Shown here: positions 59,156 to 64,000 of the stretch, piece by piece
Position numbering within the stretch: the stretch's first letter is position 1
Layout of the letters: each line of letters starts with the position of its first letter
Assembly (NCBI RefSeq): GCF_018130165.1
Contig: NZ_JAFCLZ010000001.1
Coordinates: forward strand, 412,001-476,000
Length of the DNA stretch: 64,000 bases
Direction: 5' to 3'
Source of the DNA: Bradyrhizobium sp. JYMT SZCCT0180
GTDB taxonomy: Bacteria > Pseudomonadota > Alphaproteobacteria > Rhizobiales > Xanthobacteraceae
Position numbers and translations under genes: made by a program
The notes under the pieces: model-generated
Databases searched by the model: none
What the model saw: only the letters and a program-made list of their open reading frames with translations
What the model was told of the DNA's origin: nothing

Positions 59156-60244
59156 TCAAGCCACTCCGCTACCCACGCTCTCCAAAAACGCCTTGACGTT
59201 GCTGACCTTACCCGTGTCGGTCGCGACATAGCCGGGCAGGCTCGCCACCTCGCGCTGGAACTCGCGCCCCTTCATGATGTCGATGACGCGGCGCATCGGC
59301 TCGGTCTCCAGAAACGTGCGCTTGCAGACAAAGAAATAATCCTCGGTCAGCAACCGGATGAAATCGAGCCCGAACTGGCGTGCGGCCGCCTCGACGCCAA
59401 AACTGACATCGGCCATGCCGCTGGCGACGTAGGCGGCGACCGCCGCGTGGGTGAATTCCATCTGCTGGGCGCCGTTGATTTTTGCCTCGTCGATCCTGTG
59501 CAACGCCAGCAACTGATCGAACAGCAGCCGCGTTCCGGAATCATGATCACGGTTCACGAAGCGCGCCTTGCGATCGACGATATCCTTGATGGATGTAATC
59601 CTGAGCGGATTGCCCGGCTTGACCATCAATCCCATTTCGCGCGTCACGAAACTGATGACGCGGTCCTCGCGCGGATCGAGCCATTCCTTGCAGGCCCGGA
59701 TGCCCTGCGCCCGCAGTTCGCCGCGCGGCAGATGCACGCCGGAGAGATCGCAGGCGCCCTGCGCCAGCGACAGCAGCGAATTCTGGTTGCTGACATAGCG
59801 CAAATCGACGCCGATGCCGGGTTCGCGGTCGAGCAGTTCACGCAGTTTCGAGACCGCAAAACCATGGCTGGCGTGGACGCGGATCACGGACGGACGCTGG
59901 TGCAGGAACGGCTTGATCTCGGTCGCAAGCTCCTGCGCCAGATTTTCAAGCTGCGGGCCGAGACGGGCCTGCATCCGCTCACCGGCCCAGACCAGTTTTT
60001 CGCCGAATGGGGTCAGCGTCGTCCCCTTGCCGCGATGAGTCTCGACCAGCGGCACGCCGAAAAATTCCGACCATTGCTCGACCAGATTCCAGACATGGCG
60101 ATAGGACAGCTGGGCGTGCGTGGCCGCGCTGGTGAGCTTTCCGGTCTTACGGATCTCGTTGAGAATTCCGAGCATCACCACGGCGGTTTGCGGGCTGCCC
60201 TCCTTGTGAAATCGCCAGACGGTTTCGATCTCGATGTGATGCAT
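59156..60244 (-). CDS. ModE-type HTH regulator fused to a periplasmic-binding-protein-like domain
   Basis: A 362-residue one-component regulator. Residues 1-100 form a LysR/ModE-type winged helix (NEIRKTGKLTSAATHAQLSYRHVWNLVEQW). The rest is a PBP-like ligand domain (IRVHASHGFAVSKLRELLDR, NRDHDSGTRLLFDQLL, AVAAYVASGMADVSFGVEAA) of the type fused in molybdate or tungstate related regulators. It is divergent from an aldehyde dehydrogenase gene, and dyads in the spacer are probable binding sites. The ligand could be an oxyanion or an organic acid. Confidence 0.9.
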   Translation of the reverse strand: MHHIEIETVWRFHKEGSPQTAVVMLGILNEIRKTGKLTSAATHAQLSYRHVWNLVEQWSEFFGVPLVETHRGKGTTLTPFGEKLVWAGERMQARLGPQLENLAQELATEIKPFLHQRPSVIRVHASHGFAVSKLRELLDREPGIGVDLRYVSNQNSLLSLAQGACDLSGVHLPRGELRAQGIRACKEWLDPREDRVISFVTREMGLMVKPGNPLRITSIKDIVDRKARFVNRDHDSGTRLLFDQLLALHRIDEAKINGAQQMEFTHAAVAAYVASGMADVSFGVEAAARQFGLDFIRLLTEDYFFVCKRTFLETEPMRRVIDIMKGREFQREVASLPGYVATDTGKVSNVKAFLESVGSGVA

Positions 60245-60267
60245 TGGCGCTCAACCTATGAAATCTA

Positions 60268-60319
60268 CTGCATATCTTTGCAGCTCATAGGCAGATCATA
60301 TCATATTTACTGCAGTAAA
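60268..60319. promoter_or_regulatory. Two CTGCA-centred dyads between the regulator and aldehyde dehydrogenase
   Basis: CTGCA-N6-TGCAG at 60268-60283 and the perfect palindrome TTTACTGCAGTAAA at 60306-60319 share CTGCAG-type half-sites; the centres are 37 bp apart. The arrangement suits cooperative binding by the divergent ModE-HTH regulator. Confidence 0.7.
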
Positions 60320-60358
60320 AATCCTCCTAGTTTGAGATACAGAAACGGAGGAAATATG

Positions 60359-61843
60359 ATGTCTATTGCATATGATTACACCGCGCCGGCGCCCGCGATC
60401 GCGGCAGCCAAACCGCGGTTGCTGCTGATCGACGGCCAGCACGTGCCTTCGATCTCCGGGCGCACCTTCAAGACGCTCAATCCAGCCACCGAACAGGTCA
60501 TCGCCACCGTGGCGGAAGGCAACGAGGCCGACGTCGATCGCGCCGTGGCCGCGGCCCGCCGCGCCTTCGAAGGCCCCTGGCGCAGCATGCGCGCCTCCGA
60601 GCGCGGGCAGATCCTGCTCCGGCTTGCGGAGCTGATGAAGAAGCACGCGGACGAAATCGCAGCGCTCGAAAGCCTCGATGCCGGCAAGCCGATCTCAGGT
60701 GTGCTGCGGCAGGATCTCCCAGCCGCCATCGACACGCTGACCTACTACGCTGGCTGGGCCGACAAGATCCACGGCGAGGTGGTCTCGACCCGGAACGACG
60801 CGCTGACTTACACATTGCGCGAGCCGGTCGGCGTGGTCGCCGCGATCGTTCCCTGGAATTTTCCGCTGATGATCGGGATGTGGAAGCTGGCACCCGCGCT
60901 CGCCTGCGGCTGCACCATCGTGATGAAGCCTGCCGAACTGACCTCGCTGTCGGCGCTGCGGATCGGCGAGCTGGCGCTGGAAGCCGGCCTGCCGCCCGGC
61001 GTGCTCAACATCGTGACCGGCCCCGGCCGCGTCGTCGGCGACGCGCTGGTCAATCATCCTGATGTCGACAAGGTCACGTTCACGGGCTCGCCCGGCGTCG
61101 GCCGCGGCATCCTGCGCGGCGCCGCCGGCAACTTCAAACGGGTGTCGCTCGAACTCGGCGGCAAGTCCGCCAACGTGATCTTCGACGACGCCGATATCGA
61201 GGCCGCCAGCAAGGCGGCGGCTTCGGGAATCTTCTTCAACGCCGGACAGGTGTGCTCGGCCGGCTCCCGCGTGCTGGTCCATGAGAAGGTCTACGATGAA
61301 GTGGTCGAACGGCTGACGCAACGCGCTCAGTCGATCCGCATCGGCGATCCCGGCGATCGCGCGACGGCGCTCGGGCCCGTGATCTCCGAAAAGCAGATGA
61401 AGAGCATCCTCGATTATGTCGATATCGGCCAAACGGAAGGCGCGCTGCTGACCACCGGCGGGACACGCGTCGGCACCCGCGGCTATTTCATCAGCCCCGC
61501 CGTGTTCGCCAATGTCGAACACGAGATGCGCATCTCGCAGGAGGAAATTTTTGGTCCGGTGGTGAGCGTCATCAAGTTCAGAGATGAAGCCGATGCGCTG
61601 CGAATCGCCAACGGCACCGCCTACAGCCTCGCGGCCGGGGTGTGGAGCCGCAACATCGGGCGGGTGCAGCGTTTCGCAAGGAATGCAAAGGCCGGCACGG
61701 TCTGGATCAACACCTATGGCTATACCGACGTGCGGTTACCGTGGGGCGGCGTGCGCGATTCCGGCTTCGGCCGCGAACACGGCTCAGCCGCGATCGAGAA
61801 TTTCACCGAGCCGAAGGCGGTGTGGATGAATTTGAACGTGTGA
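60359..61843 (+). CDS. Aldehyde dehydrogenase family protein
   Basis: A 494-residue NAD(P)-dependent aldehyde dehydrogenase. It has IVPWNFPLMIGMWKLAPALA, the cofactor loop FTGSPGVGRGI, the catalytic Glu in LELGGKSANV, and the catalytic Cys in NAGQVCSAGSR; the C-terminus has PWGGVRDSGFGREHG. GGAGG at 60347-60351 favours ATG 60359 over the adjacent ATG at 60356. Control by the divergent ModE-HTH/PBP protein is likely. The substrate aldehyde is unknown; similarity to betaine-aldehyde and phenylacetaldehyde-type enzymes is only general. Confidence 0.94.
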   Translation: MSIAYDYTAPAPAIAAAKPRLLLIDGQHVPSISGRTFKTLNPATEQVIATVAEGNEADVDRAVAAARRAFEGPWRSMRASERGQILLRLAELMKKHADEIAALESLDAGKPISGVLRQDLPAAIDTLTYYAGWADKIHGEVVSTRNDALTYTLREPVGVVAAIVPWNFPLMIGMWKLAPALACGCTIVMKPAELTSLSALRIGELALEAGLPPGVLNIVTGPGRVVGDALVNHPDVDKVTFTGSPGVGRGILRGAAGNFKRVSLELGGKSANVIFDDADIEAASKAAASGIFFNAGQVCSAGSRVLVHEKVYDEVVERLTQRAQSIRIGDPGDRATALGPVISEKQMKSILDYVDIGQTEGALLTTGGTRVGTRGYFISPAVFANVEHEMRISQEEIFGPVVSVIKFRDEADALRIANGTAYSLAAGVWSRNIGRVQRFARNAKAGTVWINTYGYTDVRLPWGGVRDSGFGREHGSAAIENFTEPKAVWMNLNV

Positions 61844-61852
61844 TGGAAGCGT

Positions 61853-61994
61853 TCCCCGGACGCAGCGCAAAGCGGTGCGCTGCAGAGCCGGGGTCCACAC
61901 TTTGCGACCGGCGTGGGTCCCGGCTCTGCGGAGCCATAGCGTGTCGAAGACGCGCGTAAACGCGCTAACGTCACGCTGCACCACGTCCGGGACA
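61853..61994. repeat. Intergenic palindromic repeat, family A relative
   Basis: CCCCGGACGCAGCGC, then TGCAGAGCCGGGGTCCAC, then GTGGGTCCCGGCTCTGCGGAG, and near the end CGCTGCACCACGTCCGGGAC. The arms GAGCCGGG/CCCGGCTC and GTCCGGG/CCCGGAC fold back on each other. Lies between convergent aldehyde dehydrogenase and flavin oxidoreductase genes. Confidence 0.75.
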
Positions 61995-62003
61995 CAGAAA
62001 GAA

Positions 62004-62972
62004 TCACAGCGGCGGATCGATTGCCTCGTCGTATTCCTTCTTGAAACGCGCGATCAGTTCGGCTGCAGGCAACACTTTAGCGACGCTGCCGACGCCCTGG
62101 CCGCTGCCCCAGATTTCCTTCCAGGCCTTCGGCTTTGCGCGCTCACCCGAAGCATCCGTGCCAAAACTCATCTTGGACGGATCTGACGTCGGCAGGTTTT
62201 CGGGATCCATGCCCGCCGCGACGATCGACGGCTTCAGGTAATTGCCGTGCACGCCGGTGAACAGGTTGGAATAGACGATGTCTTCCGCGCCTGAGGCCGT
62301 GATCATCTGCTTGTAGCCTTCCACCGCATTGGCCTCCGCCGTGGCGATGAAGGCCGAGCCGATATAGGCAAAATCAGCACCCAGTATGCGGGCCGCACGG
62401 ATGGCCCGGCCGTTGGCAATCGCACCCGACAACGCGATCGGACCGTCGAACCACTGCCTCGTCTCGGCCACGAAGGCCAATGGCGAGATCTCGCCGGCGT
62501 GGCCGCCGGCGCCCGCCGACACCAGGACCAGGCCATCGGCGCCCTTCTCAACCGCCTTGTGCGCGAATTTCTGGTTGATGACGTCGTGGAACACGACACA
62601 GCCCCAGCCATGCGCCGCCTGGTTGAGTTCTTCGCGCGCGCCGAGCGACGTGATCATCATCGGCACCTTGTGCTTCTCGCAAAGCGCCAAATCCTGATCG
62701 AGCCGGTTGTTCGACTTGTGCACGATCTGGTTGACGGCGAACGGCGCCGAGAGCCTGTCGGGATGCGCCTTGTCGTGAGCCGCGAGTTCTTCCTTGATCC
62801 GCGCCAGCCATTCGTCGAGCAGCGCCGGCGGCCGTGCGTTCAGCGCCGGAAACGATCCGACCACACCCGCCTTGCACTGCGCGATCACCAGATCAGGCAC
62901 GGAAATGATGAACAGCGGCGCACCGATGACGGGGATCGACAGACGGCCCTTGAACAAGGCAGGCATGGACAT
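62004..62972 (-). CDS. NAD(P)H-dependent flavin oxidoreductase / nitronate monooxygenase family (paralogue 3)
   Basis: A 322-residue FMN TIM-barrel enzyme very similar to paralogue 1 (PLFIISVPDLVIAQCKAGVV; GAGGHAGEISPLAF with the catalytic His retained; YSNLFTGVHGNYLKPSIVAA shared almost word for word). ATG 62972 (MSMPALF) is used with AGGA 9 bp upstream; an ATG at 62990 is in frame. Monocistronic and convergent with the aldehyde dehydrogenase gene. Substrate unknown. The 228 bp between its start and the next gene (62973-63200) hold no gene. Confidence 0.9.
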   Translation of the reverse strand: MSMPALFKGRLSIPVIGAPLFIISVPDLVIAQCKAGVVGSFPALNARPPALLDEWLARIKEELAAHDKAHPDRLSAPFAVNQIVHKSNNRLDQDLALCEKHKVPMMITSLGAREELNQAAHGWGCVVFHDVINQKFAHKAVEKGADGLVLVSAGAGGHAGEISPLAFVAETRQWFDGPIALSGAIANGRAIRAARILGADFAYIGSAFIATAEANAVEGYKQMITASGAEDIVYSNLFTGVHGNYLKPSIVAAGMDPENLPTSDPSKMSFGTDASGERAKPKAWKEIWGSGQGVGSVAKVLPAAELIARFKKEYDEAIDPPL

Positions 62973-63200
62973 TCGAAGCAATCCTTTCACGTGTTCCGGA
63001 ACTGGTACGGGGCATCTACCAAGAGATATCTCAAGAGATGCCGGACGTCATACCAACAAGGCAATCTTTCCAGTGTCAAGTATTGCGTTTTGGCGCTATT
63101 TTTTTGCGCATGACCTCCGGGCAAACGCTCCCGCGTTTGTCCCGAGGGAAAACCGGCGCCCACTTTGCGCTGACGCGGCCCTGCGGGTCCGCATCATACG

Positions 63201-63788
63201 CTATTGGCATATCGCGCGGGTCACATAGTTTTCGGTCTTGCAGTCGCCCGGCTCGCGCTTGCGGCCCGGGATGAACACTTTCGGCGAGCATTTCTCGGCC
63301 GCGTCGGTGTCGAGGCTCTTGCCTTCCCTGTAACCCTTGGTCTGGCACAGCCTGTCGGCCCCCGCCTTGCAGTCCGGCGCGCCATTGGCCGACACCAGGC
63401 AGGCCGCGCGTCCTGTGACCATGATCGAGGGAAGCATCATGTTCGTCCGGCTGTCGCCGGTATCCTTTGCAGCATCCTGCGCCCGGGTGTTGGGGTCGGT
63501 CTCGCCTGGGCTCTTCAGGCTCGGCAGGATCGATTTGGATTTCTCGAGCAGCTTGCCTATTTCGTTGATCAGGCCAGGATTTTCCGGCTGCGGCGGCGGT
63601 TCGATCTGCTGCGGCGCCGGTCCTTGCGGCACCGGCTGCTGGGCCGGCGACTGGACGCCGAGCGAGGGCTGCGGCGCGCCTTGCGACCAGCCGAAGTCCG
63701 CGGCGAGCGCCAGCATCGACAGCGCAAGGCAAGGGGCCGCGAACGCCGTCCCGAATGACTGAAAAAGTTGACCGATTCGATCAGGCAT
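63201..63788 (-). CDS. Exported Cys-rich protein of unknown function
   Basis: A 195-residue protein. The N-terminal signal (FGTAFAAPCLALSMLALAAD) is followed by a Pro/Gln-rich linker (about 35-70). The C-terminal domain has six Cys in IMVTGRAACLVSANGAPDCK, ADRLCQTKGYREGKSLDTD, EKCSPKVFIPGRK and DCKTENYVTRAICQ, likely forming disulfides. The ATG at 63788 is preferred over an upstream ATG. No named family recognized. Confidence 0.8.
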   Translation of the reverse strand: MPDRIGQLFQSFGTAFAAPCLALSMLALAADFGWSQGAPQPSLGVQSPAQQPVPQGPAPQQIEPPPQPENPGLINEIGKLLEKSKSILPSLKSPGETDPNTRAQDAAKDTGDSRTNMMLPSIMVTGRAACLVSANGAPDCKAGADRLCQTKGYREGKSLDTDAAEKCSPKVFIPGRKREPGDCKTENYVTRAICQ

Positions 63789-63856
63789 GGAGCGAGCGTA
63801 GCCTGAAGCGGGCGTGTTCTGAAGCCTTTGGGCCGGCACAGCGCCCCGCGCGCAGA

Positions 63857-64000
63857 TCAGACCAATTTAACCGCGATGACGAATCCGAGCACCAGCACCG
63901 CGGCGCCGATCGCAACCCAGAGGCCGAGGCGCTTTTCCAGCTCGCTGCGAATGAGATCGCCGTAACGGTTGAGCAGGATCGCGACCACGAAGAACCGGCC
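63857..64000 (-). CDS. C-terminal fragment of a membrane protein, probably YqaA/DedA-type
   Basis: The last 47 codons of a gene entering from the right edge: GRFFVVAILLNRYGDLIRSE, EKRLGLWVAIGAAVLVLGF, and the end VIAVKLV. The 'RFFVVAxLLxxYGxxIRxxxEKRLG' ending followed by a final TM helix resembles YqaA/DedA (VTT domain) proteins. The call is tentative because the core domain lies outside the window. Confidence 0.55.
   Translation of the reverse strand, partial: GRFFVVAILLNRYGDLIRSELEKRLGLWVAIGAAVLVLGFVIAVKLV

Noticed and set aside
59120..60358. Open frame continuing upstream in phase with the aldehyde dehydrogenase, making an apparent 907-codon frame
   Set aside because: The extension is antisense to the ModE-HTH regulator, runs through a palindromic repeat, and has Arg/Asp/Gln-rich nonsense composition. 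GGAGG directly precedes the normal dehydrogenase start.
63076..63732. 218-codon minus-strand frame overlapping the exported Cys-rich protein in another phase
   Set aside because: No signal peptide or domain and Arg/Ala-rich composition; the overlapping frame has a signal peptide and an ordered Cys pattern.

Overview
The window looks like chromosome from a Bradyrhizobium-type alphaproteobacterium (Nitrobacteraceae). The signs are high GC almost throughout, Bradyrhizobium-style gene content (many AMP-dependent acyl-CoA ligases, flavin oxidoreductases, LysR/TetR/SDR pairs), and several families of intergenic palindromic repeats of the kind scattered through Bradyrhizobium and Rhodopseudomonas genomes. 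This assignment is recognition from memory; no database was searched.

Layout. 0-4.8 kb is housekeeping: a PduO-type cobalamin adenosyltransferase, a small twin-TM protein, YihY/BrkB, a hybrid histidine kinase, gluQ and an AlkA-like glycosylase. 4.8-20.6 kb is a probable catabolic locus in two halves. The first half runs rightward (flavin oxidoreductase, LivK-type binding protein, acyl-CoA ligase, DUF2855, FMO-type monooxygenase, NHL protein) behind a divergent LysR gene. The second half runs leftward (M20 amidohydrolase, frameshifted NHL protein, GMC oxidoreductase). Between them lie HNH, GrpB and PcfJ-like genes that look like accessory DNA. 20.6-26.3 kb holds a large nested palindromic repeat, a cupin dioxygenase-like gene, a TAXI-type membrane protein, a SnoaL-like protein, a phasin, two small proteins and a Crp-type regulator.

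26.9-35.3 kb has another acyl-CoA ligase, a lower-GC nucleotidyltransferase/partner pair resembling a toxin-antitoxin module, DUF2252, an HtrA-fold protein that has lost all three catalytic residues, an esterase-like hydrolase, and an SDR/LysR divergent pair. 35.4-42 kb has DsbA with TauE, two thioesterases with a TetR regulator and clear palindromic operators, PsiF, AbrB and DsbB. At 42.0 kb a tRNA-Leu(CAA) has its 3' end duplicated 1.37 kb downstream, enclosing a tiny integrase-less island.

43.6-57.2 kb has a GNAT protein, a diguanylate cyclase, several envelope proteins, a divergent flavin oxidoreductase/acyl-CoA ligase pair, a kaiC-hybrid histidine kinase operon with a GTGA overlap, a GFA-family gene remnant, and minCDE. 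57.4-64 kb has a thioesterase, an SDR, a ModE-HTH/binding-protein-domain regulator divergent from an aldehyde dehydrogenase with palindromic sites between them, a third flavin oxidoreductase, an exported protein and the end of a probable YqaA/DedA-type membrane protein.

The best candidates for something undescribed are the pseudo-HtrA protein, the kaiC-kinase pair, the split catabolic locus, the mini-island at tRNA-Leu, the NTase pair and the TAXI-like protein with two membrane anchors. None can be called novel without searches.
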